Below, one piece after another: positions 26,882-35,697 of a stretch of DNA of 39,654 nucleotides (positions are counted from its first letter, which is position 1; each line of letters starts with the position of its first letter). A model generated the notes under the pieces. The model worked only from the letters and a program-made list of their open reading frames with translations, was not told the DNA's origin and searched no databases. A program made the position numbers and the translations under genes. Where the stretch lies: the NCBI GenBank assembly GCA_020072765.1, contig JAIQGD010000015.1:1-39654 (forward strand), written 5' to 3'. Origin of the DNA: Terriglobia bacterium (GTDB lineage Bacteria > Acidobacteriota > Terriglobia > Acidiferrales > UBA7541).

Positions 26882-27819
26882 GCATCAATCTCTCGATTCG
26901 CGCTCTCGCAGCGCCCGTCGCCGATCCCGAGCGCCCTCATCGCCGCCGCGTCGCCGCAGCCTGGGCCCTGGCAACCGCCCTGGTGCTCGCCATCGCCGCC
27001 TACGGCTTCGATTACTACACGCTGGGCGCCGCCGCCCGCCCGCTTTCGCCCAAGCACGCCCTCCTGCGCCCCAGCGGCGCCATCGGCATCAAGCTCGGCA
27101 TCCTGGGCGTGGGGCTCTTCTTCCTGATCTACCTCTACTACTTCCGCAAGCGCTGGAAGTGGCTGGGCCGCTTGGGCGTCAACCGTCACTGGCTGGACTT
27201 TCACGTCGTGCTGGGCGTCGCTTCTCCGGTCATCATCGCGTTTCACTCGGCCTTCAAGTTCCGCGGCATTGCCGGCATGGCGTTCTGGATCATGCTGGCC
27301 GTGGCCCTGAGCGGCATCGTGGGCCGCTACCTGTACGCCCAGATTCCCCGCCATCTCAACGCCGCGGAATTATCGTGGCAGGAGTTGCAGGAGGAGCAGT
27401 TGACTCTGGCCAGCCAGATGGCCTCTCAGAAAGTATTCCCGGCCGACCGACTAGTGGCCGCCTTCCATGTGCCCAGCGCGGAGATGGTCAAACACAAATC
27501 CGCCATCGGAGCCATCGTCTGGATGTTGATGCTCGACCTCGTGCGCCCGTTTCGCGTCGCCTCGCTCCGCCGGCAGGTGCTGGGCTTCGGCGGCATCATC
27601 TTCAGCCTGGGCGGCCTGTTGCGCAGCACGCACGACGAACTGGAAACGGTCGTCCGCATCGCCCAGCAGCAAGCCGCGCTCTCCAAGCGCATGGTGTTCC
27701 TCAGCCGGACGCAGGAAATCTTCCAGCTTTGGCACGTCATCCACCGGCCCTTCAGCTATGCGTTTATCGTTTTGGCACTCTTGCACATCGGAACAGCTAT
27801 GTTGCTCGGCTACTTGTAG
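26878..27819 (+). CDS. Membrane protein with cytochrome-b-like di-haem His pattern (313 aa)
   Basis: The GTG start overlaps the upstream gene by four bases. About five membrane helices: roughly 25-47, 67-89, 104-126, 131-153 and 291-313, with a long soluble loop between the fourth and fifth. Helix three carries H109 and H123, and the last helix region carries H289 and H303; both pairs are 14 residues apart, the spacing that holds two b haems in cytochrome b. Extra His at 104 and 286 flank them. No CxxCH. It would pass electrons across the inner membrane between quinone or the ferredoxin/FAD protein encoded next and periplasmic cytochromes. I do not recognise a named family; the b-haem call rests on the His spacing. 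Confidence 0.8.
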   Translation: MSINLSIRALAAPVADPERPHRRRVAAAWALATALVLAIAAYGFDYYTLGAAARPLSPKHALLRPSGAIGIKLGILGVGLFFLIYLYYFRKRWKWLGRLGVNRHWLDFHVVLGVASPVIIAFHSAFKFRGIAGMAFWIMLAVALSGIVGRYLYAQIPRHLNAAELSWQELQEEQLTLASQMASQKVFPADRLVAAFHVPSAEMVKHKSAIGAIVWMLMLDLVRPFRVASLRRQVLGFGGIIFSLGGLLRSTHDELETVVRIAQQQAALSKRMVFLSRTQEIFQLWHVIHRPFSYAFIVLALLHIGTAMLLGYL

Positions 27820-27920
27820 GATCATCAGTTCATGCCGGAATTTGCGTGCCGGGCATCACGGGCGCGGCATAATTGAATCGTCGCAATCGGGCTCTCCCGG
27901 GGTAACACCGCACAACGACT

Positions 27921-29306
27921 ATGGACACACTGTTCGCTTTCGTGATCTCCGCCGTGGTGCTGCTGTTCTTCATGCGCCGCTACCTCAAGGATTTGAAGAA
28001 GAGCGAGGCACGGGCTCGCGCTGCCGCGGAAAAAGCCAAACTGCGCTCCGATGGCCCGCGCGCCCAGCATCCCCACATCGACGCTGAATACTGCATCGGC
28101 TGCGCCGCGTGCACTTCGGTCTGCCCGGAAGGCGACGTTCTCGCCATGCTCGGGGGCAAGGCCGCCATCGTCAACCCCTTCAAGTGCATCGGCCACGCGC
28201 TCTGCGCCGATATCTGCCCCGTCGGAGCCATCGCCATGGTCATGGCCAGTCCCAGCGTGAGCGCGGACATGCCCCGCCTCACCCCCGAGTATGAGACCTC
28301 CGTGCCCAACCTCTTCATCGCCGGTGAACTCGGCGGGCTGGCCTTAATCAAAAACGCCGTCTCCCAGGGCCGCGACTCCATCGATCACATTGCCAACCGC
28401 CTGGCTTCGCAACGCACATCCTCGCCAAGCCCCGAGGTGCATGACGTCTTCATCGTCGGCGCTGGCCCGGCGGGAATCAGCGCCTCCCTGCGCGCCATCG
28501 AACGCAAACTCAATTACATCACCGTCGACGAAGGCGAGATCGGCGGCACCGTGGCGAAATATCCCCGCCAGAAACTCGTCCTGACCAGCCCCGTCGAGTT
28601 CCCCATGCACGGAAAGTTCACCAAAACGGAGCTTTCCAAGGAAGACCTGATGGCCTTCTGGAGCAAGGTTCTGGAGCGCGCGGACTTCCAGTATCGCCCG
28701 GGCGAAAAGGTCGAGGACATCCGCAAAGGCGAAGACGCCCTCTTCACCATTACCACCACCAAGGGACAATACCGCGCGCGCGCCGTCGTGCTAGCCATGG
28801 GACGCGCCGGCAGCCCCCGAAAACTCGGCGTCAAGGGCGAGGAACTGCCCAAGGTGATGTACCGCTTGATCGAAGCCGACCACTACATCAACAAACACAT
28901 TCTCGTCGTCGGCGGCGGAGACAGCGCGGTCGAGGCCGCCATGGGGCTGGCGCATCAGGTTGGAAACACCGTCACCCTCTCCTACCGCCAGGATTCCTTC
29001 TCCCGCATCAAGGAGCGCAACTCCCAGCGCATCGCCGAGTGCATCCGCAAAGGAAAGGTCACGGTGCTGTATAATTCTCAACCGGTGGAATTCAAGGCGC
29101 GTTCCGTCATGCTCGACGTGAAAGGCGAAACACGGGAGATTCCCAACGATTTCGTCTGGATCTTCGCCGGCGGCGAGGCCCCCAACGCCTTCCTGAAAAA
29201 GATCGGCGTGGGATTTGGCAGCCGCGATCTGACGTCCGAGGCCGGCAACGAGGTCAAGCGCGCCGCTTCCAAAACCGGAGGCTCGCCCGTCCTCGCTGGA
29301 CGATGA
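27921..29306 (+). CDS. Membrane-anchored ferredoxin-FAD/NAD(P) oxidoreductase (461 aa)
   Basis: N-terminal membrane helix (3-19), then a basic linker and a bacterial-type ferredoxin domain (54-105). Cluster 1 has the normal C58-x2-C61-x2-C64-x3-C68-P. Cluster 2 is C89-x2-H92-x2-C95-x3-C99-P, with His for the second Cys. From residue 174 there is a two-dinucleotide-domain flavoprotein of the thioredoxin-reductase/YpdA type: first Rossmann motif VGAGPAG, second VGGGDSA. No redox-active CxxC, so not a thioredoxin reductase. It probably links NAD(P)H or ferredoxin to the neighbouring b-type membrane protein and so to the cytochromes. It follows that gene by about 100 bases. Direction of electron flow is unknown. 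Confidence 0.88.
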   Translation: MDTLFAFVISAVVLLFFMRRYLKDLKKSEARARAAAEKAKLRSDGPRAQHPHIDAEYCIGCAACTSVCPEGDVLAMLGGKAAIVNPFKCIGHALCADICPVGAIAMVMASPSVSADMPRLTPEYETSVPNLFIAGELGGLALIKNAVSQGRDSIDHIANRLASQRTSSPSPEVHDVFIVGAGPAGISASLRAIERKLNYITVDEGEIGGTVAKYPRQKLVLTSPVEFPMHGKFTKTELSKEDLMAFWSKVLERADFQYRPGEKVEDIRKGEDALFTITTTKGQYRARAVVLAMGRAGSPRKLGVKGEELPKVMYRLIEADHYINKHILVVGGGDSAVEAAMGLAHQVGNTVTLSYRQDSFSRIKERNSQRIAECIRKGKVTVLYNSQPVEFKARSVMLDVKGETREIPNDFVWIFAGGEAPNAFLKKIGVGFGSRDLTSEAGNEVKRAASKTGGSPVLAGR

Positions 29307-29346
29307 CTGCTAGGAAGGCGCAAACACGCTACACAAGGACTCTCTT

Positions 29347-29862
29347 ATGAAAACATATCTGCCGATGATCGCTCTGTTTCTCGCCGCCGCCTTGGTGTGC
29401 GGCTGCAACAAGAATAGCCAGCCCGCGCCCGCTTCCAGCAGCGCCATGCCGCCCATGGGAACTCCCGCCGAGGCGACTCCGCCTGCCGGCGCGCCGTCGC
29501 CGGCTTCGGCCAGCGATTCCGACGCTATCCGCAAAGCCATCGAAGCCCATCTGGGCGACAACAAGGGAATCAACATGTCCGTGATGGATATGGCCCTCAA
29601 CAATGTGCAGGTCCACGGCGACCAGGCCCAGGCCGACGCCGTGTTCCGCCTCAAGCAGGGCGGCGCCACCATGCAGATGACCTACTTCCTCGAACGCCAC
29701 GCCGGCGGCTGGCTCGTCCTCCGCAACCAGGCCGCGGGCGGCCAATTCCAGCACCCGCCCACCGACAAGACCCACTCCGGCGCGGCTCCCAATTCCGCCA
29801 GCCCGTCCCTGCCCGACGTCGGCGGCTACCTCAAGGATCATCCGGCGCCCAGCAAACAGTAA
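29347..29862 (+). CDS. Putative lipoprotein (171 aa)
   Basis: Lipoprotein signal MKTYLPMIALFLAAALVCGC with lipobox-type VCGC (Cys20). A Pro/Ala/Ser-rich linker (24-56) leads to a domain of about 85 residues (DAIRKAIEAHLGDNKGINMSV...GGWLVLRN), a pattern seen in small NTF2-like or DUF4878-like lipoproteins. It is 41 bases after the ferredoxin/FAD gene and probably closes the electron-transfer operon. Function unknown. Confidence 0.8.
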   Translation: MKTYLPMIALFLAAALVCGCNKNSQPAPASSSAMPPMGTPAEATPPAGAPSPASASDSDAIRKAIEAHLGDNKGINMSVMDMALNNVQVHGDQAQADAVFRLKQGGATMQMTYFLERHAGGWLVLRNQAAGGQFQHPPTDKTHSGAAPNSASPSLPDVGGYLKDHPAPSKQ

Positions 29863-29890
29863 TCCCGCACTCCGCGGCGCCCCTGCGACC

Positions 29891-30062
29891 GGCGGCGAAC
29901 TGCCGCCGCACAGGCGCGAACACCACCCGTAGGGGCACGGCACGCCCCGCCCCGGACAGCAGTCGGGGCCGTGCCCGTCCTGCTGTGGCGCCACTCCAAA
30001 GCTCACACGAGTTTGCGCCGTCATTCTGAGCCCATCCGACCAGGATGGGCGAAGAATCTCAA
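29891..30062. repeat. Cluster of three dispersed palindromes between convergent genes
   Basis: Three hairpins: CGGCGGC/GCCGCCG (29891-29909); GGGCACGGC/GCCGTGCCC (29934-29977); and GCCCATCC/GGATGGGC (30030-30050) set in TCATTCTGAG...GAAGAATCTC. The last layout recurs in altered form at 36586-36640. They lie between the lipoprotein gene and the convergent amidohydrolase gene and may act as bidirectional transcript ends. No gene is seen in 29863-30106. Confidence 0.7.
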
Positions 30063-30106
30063 CGTCGACATCAAGCACAGCTTGTCTTTCTCGCCCTTTC
30101 GCGCCG

Positions 30107-31117
30107 CTACCGAAGACCTAGCAATTTGCAAGCGTTCTTGTAGTACAGCTTCTCGCGGTCTTCCTTGGAAATCTCCAGCGCGTCGATGCAGCGGATCGTT
30201 TCCCGGATGTACATCGGCCCGCCTTCCGGATCGAACGGAGCGTCGGAGGCGAACAGCATGTGATCGACGCCATAGAAACTCAGGGCGCATACCAGCGCGG
30301 GCGTCGAGCAGAACGTGGCCGTATCCGCGTAGAACATCTTGAAGTAATCGAGCGGGCGCTTCTTCAGTTCCTTCAGCAGCGGCCGGTAGTCGTGGTGCGA
30401 CGTCCGCGTGCCCAGCTGATCCCACCCGGCGCCGACGCGCCCCTCGAAAAACGGCACCATCCCCCCGGCATGATGGATGATGATCTTGAGGTTCGGCATT
30501 TCATCCAGCATTTTGGAAAACACGATCCGCGCCTGCGCCACGCTCGATTCGTACGGCCACCCGAAGGTCCACCAGATTTCGTACTGCGAAAGTTCCTCCG
30601 TCTGATAATCGGGAAACTTCGCGGTGCGCGCCGGGTGAATCCAGATCGGTTTTCCAAGAGCTTCCAGGCCCTTGAAGATGTGGCGGAATTCCGGCGCGTC
30701 GAGCGGCTTGCCGTTGACATTGGTGTAGATCTGCACGCCGCACGCGCCCAGGTCCTGGATCGCGCGGCGCGCTTCGTCCACCGCGCCTTCGGCGTCGTGC
30801 ATGGCGATCGACGCGAGGAAGCTGGGGAAACGGTCGGGATACTTCCGGCAGAGTTCGGCCATGCTGTCGCTGCCGATGCGGGAGAGTTCGCGCGCGGCGG
30901 CGGGTCCTGCCGCGGCGTCCAGCGGCGGAGAGGCCAGCGAAAGAATCTGCTGGTAACCCTCGAACATGTCCATCACCCGGAAGCGGCGGTCCAGGTCGGT
31001 CATCATCGGGACGGCCTCGCTGCGCCGGTGCATATCCTTCATCCCGCCGGTCTGCTTGCCCAACGCTTCATAGAACGCCTTCGGCCAGATATGCGTGAAA
31101 ATATCGATCTTCCTCAT
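30107..31117 (-). CDS. Amidohydrolase-2 (ACMSD-type) family protein, probable decarboxylase or hydrolase (336 aa)
   Basis: TIM-barrel metal enzyme of the family that includes ACMSD, gamma-resorcylate decarboxylase and 5-carboxyvanillate decarboxylase. Seen: N-terminal IDIFTHIWP, where the usual HxH metal motif is FxH; PIWIHPAR near the middle, with a central His; IIHHAGGMVPFFEGR; and FASDAPFDPEGG near the end, with the conserved Asp. Start chosen at 31117 (GGTGGAGC just ahead); the longer frame to 31285 would overlap the MFS gene. Last gene of the minus-strand catabolic set, 52 bases after the MFS gene. It probably decarboxylates or hydrolyses an aromatic or ring-fission intermediate; the substrate is not readable. 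Confidence 0.85.
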   Translation of the reverse strand: MRKIDIFTHIWPKAFYEALGKQTGGMKDMHRRSEAVPMMTDLDRRFRVMDMFEGYQQILSLASPPLDAAAGPAAARELSRIGSDSMAELCRKYPDRFPSFLASIAMHDAEGAVDEARRAIQDLGACGVQIYTNVNGKPLDAPEFRHIFKGLEALGKPIWIHPARTAKFPDYQTEELSQYEIWWTFGWPYESSVAQARIVFSKMLDEMPNLKIIIHHAGGMVPFFEGRVGAGWDQLGTRTSHHDYRPLLKELKKRPLDYFKMFYADTATFCSTPALVCALSFYGVDHMLFASDAPFDPEGGPMYIRETIRCIDALEISKEDREKLYYKNACKLLGLR

Positions 31118-31169
31118 GCTCCACCCCTGTCTGTGAGAAAAATCCCAAGCTTGCGGCTGGCGCCTGCCC

Positions 31170-32468
31170 TCACGCCGGTCTTCGCATCGGCGGCGTCGTG
31201 AACAGCAAAAGGACCGCTGCGGCAAACGCCAATCCCGAAACACCATAAAATGCCGGCGCGTAACTTCCGGCGCGGTCAAACACATATCCGGCCAGGGATG
31301 CTCCCATGGCCCCGCTCGTCGTGCCCACGGCCATCATCAACCCTATGACTGACGGGTAGGCGCGCGCCCCGAAATAGTTGGCCGGAAGCGACATCATGGC
31401 CGAAAACCCCACGCCAAATCCGCTTCCCAGGCACACCGCGTAGGCGTACAGCCCGGCCGCGCCGCTCGCCCGCAGCGCCAGAAGCATCCCGGCGCAAAAC
31501 ACCAGCGAAGCGGCCGACCACAGGAACCGCGGCTCGACGCGATCCCCAAACGCCGCGAACACCAGCGTACCCCCCAGCGACGCCCCCAGCATAACCGAAA
31601 TCGAAAACGCCGCCTGGCCCGCCGTGTACCCCAGATCGCGCAGATGCACCACCCCGTGCGCCAGGAACAGCGGATAGCCTGCGCTGAACCCCAGAAGCGA
31701 AATCAGCAGCAGCCATATCGCCGGAGTCCGCAAAACTTCCCGAAACGCCCATTCCTCCGCCGTCTTATAAACTTTCCTTCGCGCCCCCGCCCCCGCGCCG
31801 GCCGAAGCCGCCGCGTGCCTCGCCACTGCTCCACCGTCGGGCAATTGCCCCAGATCGGAAGGCCGCTCCTGCACCAGGAACGCCGAAAGCAGCGTCCCCG
31901 TGCCGCTCAACCCGGCGATCAGCCACCATCCGGCCCGCCAGTTGCCATGGAAGCCCGCGATCACGCGATTCAGCAGCGGCGCGGCCACGAAACCTCCGAT
32001 GCTGCTGCCCGTGTGTACCAGCGTAATGGCCCGCGCCTTGCCCTCGATGAACCATCGGCTGATCCCCGACTGCGCCCCCAGCACTCCTCCGGCCAGCGCG
32101 CCCAGCCCGATCACCACGCCGTACACCACCACCACCTGCCAGCTCGTGTGCACCACCAGCGCCATCAGCATCGCCCCGGCCATCACCGTCATGCACCCGA
32201 GCGTCATCGTGAAGCGCACGCCTTTCTTGTTGATGCACAGGGCCGCCAAGGGAGCCGGCAATCCCGCCATCCACTGAAACATCCCGTAGGCCAGCCCCAG
32301 CTCGCCGCGATTAAAATGCAGATCCGCGGCCATGTAGGCGTTGACCACACTGGCGCCGTACAGAGGAAACGCGAAGTTCGTGAACAGAATCAGCCAGAAT
32401 GTCCCCAGCAGTTTCCAGCCGTAGAATCCCGCTTTCGGCATCCCCGGCGCGTGCTCCACGGCGCTCAC
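31170..32468 (-). CDS. Major facilitator superfamily transporter (432 aa)
   Basis: About twelve membrane helices, e.g. LLGTFWLILFTNFAFPLYGA, VVVVYGVVIGLGALAGGVLG, AIWLLLISLLGFSAGYPLFL and FAAAVLLLFTTPP, split by a cytoplasmic loop around residues 200-235 (QERPSDLGQLPDGGA). This layout fits the oxalate/formate-antiporter or monocarboxylate-porter-like MFS branch. The GTG start overlaps the stop of the NTF2-like gene by four bases (GTGA), so translation is coupled. Likely import of an organic acid or aromatic acid used by the surrounding enzymes; the substrate is inferred only from context. Confidence 0.9.
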   Translation of the reverse strand: MSAVEHAPGMPKAGFYGWKLLGTFWLILFTNFAFPLYGASVVNAYMAADLHFNRGELGLAYGMFQWMAGLPAPLAALCINKKGVRFTMTLGCMTVMAGAMLMALVVHTSWQVVVVYGVVIGLGALAGGVLGAQSGISRWFIEGKARAITLVHTGSSIGGFVAAPLLNRVIAGFHGNWRAGWWLIAGLSGTGTLLSAFLVQERPSDLGQLPDGGAVARHAAASAGAGAGARRKVYKTAEEWAFREVLRTPAIWLLLISLLGFSAGYPLFLAHGVVHLRDLGYTAGQAAFSISVMLGASLGGTLVFAAFGDRVEPRFLWSAASLVFCAGMLLALRASGAAGLYAYAVCLGSGFGVGFSAMMSLPANYFGARAYPSVIGLMMAVGTTSGAMGASLAGYVFDRAGSYAPAFYGVSGLAFAAAVLLLFTTPPMRRPA

Positions 32469-33166
32469 TTCTTCCAGGGCTTTCCGGTGACGGGATTCGC
32501 ATAGTGGAAGGCAAGAACTTCGGTCTCCGGCCAGAGCACGGGCTTGTCCACTTCGAGCGCGTCCGGCCCTCCCGGATCTTCCGGATAGGTCTCGGTAAAG
32601 AACGCCAGATAGCGGGGCCGCGTGTGCGCCCATCCGGATTCATAGTCGGCGTTCCACACCAGCCGGTAGTTGAGCGACTTGATTTTCCACACCCCGTCTT
32701 CCCGCACGTACTCGTTCTCGTAGACCCCGCCTTCCCACCATTGTTTGGGCAGCTTCACCGTATGGGCGGGCTTGGCGCTTTCGTGCAGTCCGGCCTGCAT
32801 GACGCAGCGAAACCGCCCTTTGGCTGTCTTGCGGTCCGGCGCAACGTCCACCACGTCCTGCATCTGCGGGTGATCGAGCAGAAAGCCGTACATCGGTCCG
32901 TCCGTCCCGCCCGTGAAATTCTTGCGGAAGCGCTCGATGTAAAGCCGCCGCACGCCCGCCTTCCCCTTGTAAATCCCGCCCAGAAAATGGACTTCGCCGT
33001 CGTCGGCGAACAACTCCACGATCTCGCCGTACAAACACTTGTCCATGTAATAGCCGTAGGCGTGCTGCACCCGCCGGATAGCGTGAATGTCCTCGAGAAC
33101 CCCCACGCGCTGCGCGAGCTCCTCGATCTTCTTCTCCAATACCGCCATCTTCGCGTCGTCTGCCAT
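32465..33166 (-). CDS. NTF2-like (SnoaL-type) protein (233 aa)
   Basis: A short N-terminal coiled coil (MAVLEKKIEELAQRVGVLEDI, written here in part: residues 7-27) leads into a SnoaL-like domain: HAIRRVQHAYGYYMDKCLYGEIVELFADDG and a C-terminal sheet (GVWKIKSLNYRLVW). Good RBS AGGAGGGG. Such proteins act as small lyases, isomerases or dehydratases (scytalone-dehydratase fold) in aromatic and polyketide metabolism. The domain runs longer than the minimal 130 residues because of an added C-terminal part with several Trp and Tyr. Four-base overlap with the MFS gene; same operon as SDR and ALDH. The reaction is unknown. Confidence 0.85.
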   Translation of the reverse strand: MADDAKMAVLEKKIEELAQRVGVLEDIHAIRRVQHAYGYYMDKCLYGEIVELFADDGEVHFLGGIYKGKAGVRRLYIERFRKNFTGGTDGPMYGFLLDHPQMQDVVDVAPDRKTAKGRFRCVMQAGLHESAKPAHTVKLPKQWWEGGVYENEYVREDGVWKIKSLNYRLVWNADYESGWAHTRPRYLAFFTETYPEDPGGPDALEVDKPVLWPETEVLAFHYANPVTGKPWKK

Positions 33167-33270
33167 GCCGATCCCCTCCTAACCGGCGCCAGAAAAACGG
33201 CGCCTCGCATCATTCTCGTGTTGCGCCCCACAAAGGACCGCCCATCATCTGCGGCTCGCACTCTATTGTA

Positions 33271-33315
33271 GGGGCGCTGCTTGCTGCGCCCCGATGAGGT
33301 CAATCGGGGCTGCGC
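33271..33315. repeat. Palindromic intergenic repeat
   Basis: GGGGCGC-8-GCGCCCC (33271-33292) followed by CCGAT-7-ATCGG and GGGCTGCGCCC. It begins with TTGTAGGGGC, like the repeat start at 29930 (GTAGGGGC). It sits between the SDR and NTF2-like genes. 33167-33359 holds no gene. Confidence 0.65.
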
Positions 33316-33359
33316 CCTGCCCGGCTGCAACCTTTGCCAGATGTTTCCGGGACACCCTG

Positions 33360-34163
33360 CTAGCCCGCAGGCGCTTCCCGAAGCAACTTCTCAAAATCGT
33401 CCTGCGGCATCAAAAAACGCCCGGACAGCGCATCGTAGCGCCCCGACGCCAGGTCCGCGCACATCTCCACGCAGCGCGCAAACACTGCCGCCTGGTCCTG
33501 CTGCCCTTTCAGCCCGCGCAATCGTTCCACCATCCCCGGCAGCCAGCGCTGGGCCTCGGGCGAAGCCATCGTCCCTTCGGCCAGTTCGGTGATGGCCGTG
33601 CCCGGCTCGATGGCAAACGCCGCCACGCTGTGCTCCTTGGTCTCCGCGGCCACGTGCTCGGTCAGGCGTATCTGCGCGCTTTTGGCCACGCAGTACGCCG
33701 AGAGATTCGGGGCCACGCGCTGTCCCGCAAGCGCCGCAATGGTGATGATGTGGCCGTTGCGCCGTTCGATCATGCCGGGAAGCACCGCATGCATGTACAG
33801 CAGCGCGCCCCGCACGTGTACCGCCTCGGCGGCCCACCATTGGTCCGGATCCACCGCCCACACCGGCCCGAACGGCCAGGCCACGCCCGCATTGTTCACC
33901 AGCACGCTGACCGGACCAAACCGCTGCTGCGCCGCCTCGACGACGCGCGCCACGTCGCCGCGATTCGTCACATCACCGGCCACCGCCTGCGCGCGCCCTC
34001 CGGCCGACTCGATCTGCGCCACGGTCATCGCGATCTCTTCCTTCGATCGCGCCGTCACCGTCACCGCCGCCCCTTCGACCGCCAGACCCAGCGCAATGGC
34101 CCGCCCGAACCCGCGCCCCGCGCCGGTCACGATCGCCGTTTGTCTCGCCAGCCTGCCCGCCAC
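33360..34163 (-). CDS. Short-chain dehydrogenase/reductase, catalytic Ser apparently replaced (267 aa)
   Basis: Classical SDR: TGAGRGFG nucleotide motif (14-21), NNAG, and YxxxK as YCVAK. The position 13 residues before the Tyr, normally the catalytic Ser, is Ala (TIAALAGQR). The C-terminal region (LPQDDFEKLL-type end) is longer than usual and may form a lid. It lies 85 bases downstream of the aldehyde dehydrogenase gene. It may oxidise or reduce an alcohol or ketone in the aromatic pathway, or be catalytically altered because of the Ser change. NAD/NADP preference is not clear; an Arg after the second strand (TARSKE) leans to NADP. Confidence 0.9.
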   Translation of the reverse strand: MAGRLARQTAIVTGAGRGFGRAIALGLAVEGAAVTVTARSKEEIAMTVAQIESAGGRAQAVAGDVTNRGDVARVVEAAQQRFGPVSVLVNNAGVAWPFGPVWAVDPDQWWAAEAVHVRGALLYMHAVLPGMIERRNGHIITIAALAGQRVAPNLSAYCVAKSAQIRLTEHVAAETKEHSVAAFAIEPGTAITELAEGTMASPEAQRWLPGMVERLRGLKGQQDQAAVFARCVEMCADLASGRYDALSGRFLMPQDDFEKLLREAPAG

Positions 34164-34248
34164 GCGATTCCCTTTCGTTCGGTCCCCTGAGGCAATGCTT
34201 TTGACTTGTCCCGCAAACTGCCGAGCCAGTGACGTACGGAATTCCTGA

Positions 34249-35697
34249 TTACGCCTCGCTGATGAATTTCGTCACGAGACACGCTTCCAGCCCCTCGATG
34301 CCTTCTTCCGAACCGTGGCCGCTCTCCTTCACCCCGCCGAACGGCGATTCCGGCACCGAGATCGCGTACGTGTTGACCCCCACCATGCCCGCCTCGAGCT
34401 TTTCTCCTGCAAGCTTCGCGATGCGCGCCGACCCGGTAAACGCAAACGCCGCCAGCCCGTAGGGCAGCCGGTTGGCCTGTTCGATCACGCTGTCGAAATT
34501 CGAAAACGGATTCAGAATCGCCACCGGCCCGAACGGCTCCTCGTTCATGATGCGCGCCGTGTTCGGCACGTCCGCCAGCACCGTCGGCGCAAAAAAGTAT
34601 CCCGGGCTGCGCAACCGCTTTCCGCCGGCCACCACGCGCCCGCCGCACGCCACCGCGTCCTGCACGAACCCTTCGATCACCGCCACTCTTCGCGCGTGGA
34701 TCAGCGGACCCATCTTGTTCTTTTCGTCCAGACCGTCGCCCACCGGCCACCCCTTCGCGCGCGCCGCAAATCCCTCGACAAATCGCGGGTAGATCGACTC
34801 ATGCACGTAGAACCGCGTGGGCGACACGCACACCTGTCCTCCGTTGCGGTATTTGGCCGTCACCGACTGGTCGAGCACGCTCTCGACATCCACATCGCCA
34901 AACACCAGCACGGGGCCATGGCCGCCCAATTCCATCGTTGTCCGCTTCATTCCCTCCGCCGCCAGCTTCATCAGTTGCTTTCCCACGGGAATCGACCCCG
35001 TGAACGAAATCGCGCGAATGGCCGGCGAGGCAATCAGATGCGACGACACCTCCTGCGGCACGCCGAATACGATCGACAGCACGCCCGCCGGCAAACCCGC
35101 CTCCGCCAGCGCCCGCGCCACCGCCAGCCCCGACGCCGGCGTTTCCTCGGCCGGCTTCAGGATGCACGAACATCCCGCGCCGAGCGCCGCGCCGATTTTC
35201 CGCGCCGGATTGCCCAGCGGAAAATTCCACGGCGCGAACGCCGCCACCGGCCCCACCGGCTCCTTCACCACGCACAGCCGCGTGCCTGCCGCCCGCTGCG
35301 GCAGCACCCGCCCATAGGCCCGGCGCCCCTCTTCGGCGTACCACTCCAGGATCGCGGCCGACATTCCCAGTTCGATGCGCGTCTCGTGGATCGACTTGCC
35401 CGACTCGATCGTGGCCGTCCGCGCAATCTCCTCCGCGCGCGCGCGCAGCAGGTCCGCCGCGCGCTTCAGGATTTTGCCGCGCTGGTCCGGAAAGATTGCG
35501 CGCCATACCCGAAACCCTTCCTGCGCCACGGCCAGCGCGCGGTCCAGGTCGGCCGTCGTGGCGTGCGGAAGCTGCCCGATCACTTCCTCGTTCGCCGGAT
35601 TGATCACCGGCGAGGACTTGCGTCCGCCCCCCGATACCATCTCGCCGCCGATGAACAGTCCCAACTCCGCATACGCCGACGCCACTGGTGTCCCCAT
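34249..35697 (-). CDS. NAD(P)-dependent aldehyde dehydrogenase (482 aa)
   Basis: Full-length ALDH superfamily member of the succinate-semialdehyde/benzaldehyde dehydrogenase type. Seen: [19 protein letters not shown] (cofactor loop), catalytic Glu in MELGGHGP, catalytic Cys in [18 protein letters not shown] and [11 protein letters not shown] near the C-terminus. Start at 35697 with GGGAG eight bases upstream. First gene of the minus-strand operon. Oxidises an aldehyde to its acid; with the VAO/PCMH-type flavoproteins nearby, a 4-hydroxybenzaldehyde- or vanillin-type substrate is attractive but unproven. Succinate semialdehyde is the alternative. Confidence 0.94.
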   Translation of the reverse strand: MGTPVASAYAELGLFIGGEMVSGGGRKSSPVINPANEEVIGQLPHATTADLDRALAVAQEGFRVWRAIFPDQRGKILKRAADLLRARAEEIARTATIESGKSIHETRIELGMSAAILEWYAEEGRRAYGRVLPQRAAGTRLCVVKEPVGPVAAFAPWNFPLGNPARKIGAALGAGCSCILKPAEETPASGLAVARALAEAGLPAGVLSIVFGVPQEVSSHLIASPAIRAISFTGSIPVGKQLMKLAAEGMKRTTMELGGHGPVLVFGDVDVESVLDQSVTAKYRNGGQVCVSPTRFYVHESIYPRFVEGFAARAKGWPVGDGLDEKNKMGPLIHARRVAVIEGFVQDAVACGGRVVAGGKRLRSPGYFFAPTVLADVPNTARIMNEEPFGPVAILNPFSNFDSVIEQANRLPYGLAAFAFTGSARIAKLAGEKLEAGMVGVNTYAISVPESPFGGVKESGHGSEEGIEGLEACLVTKFISEA

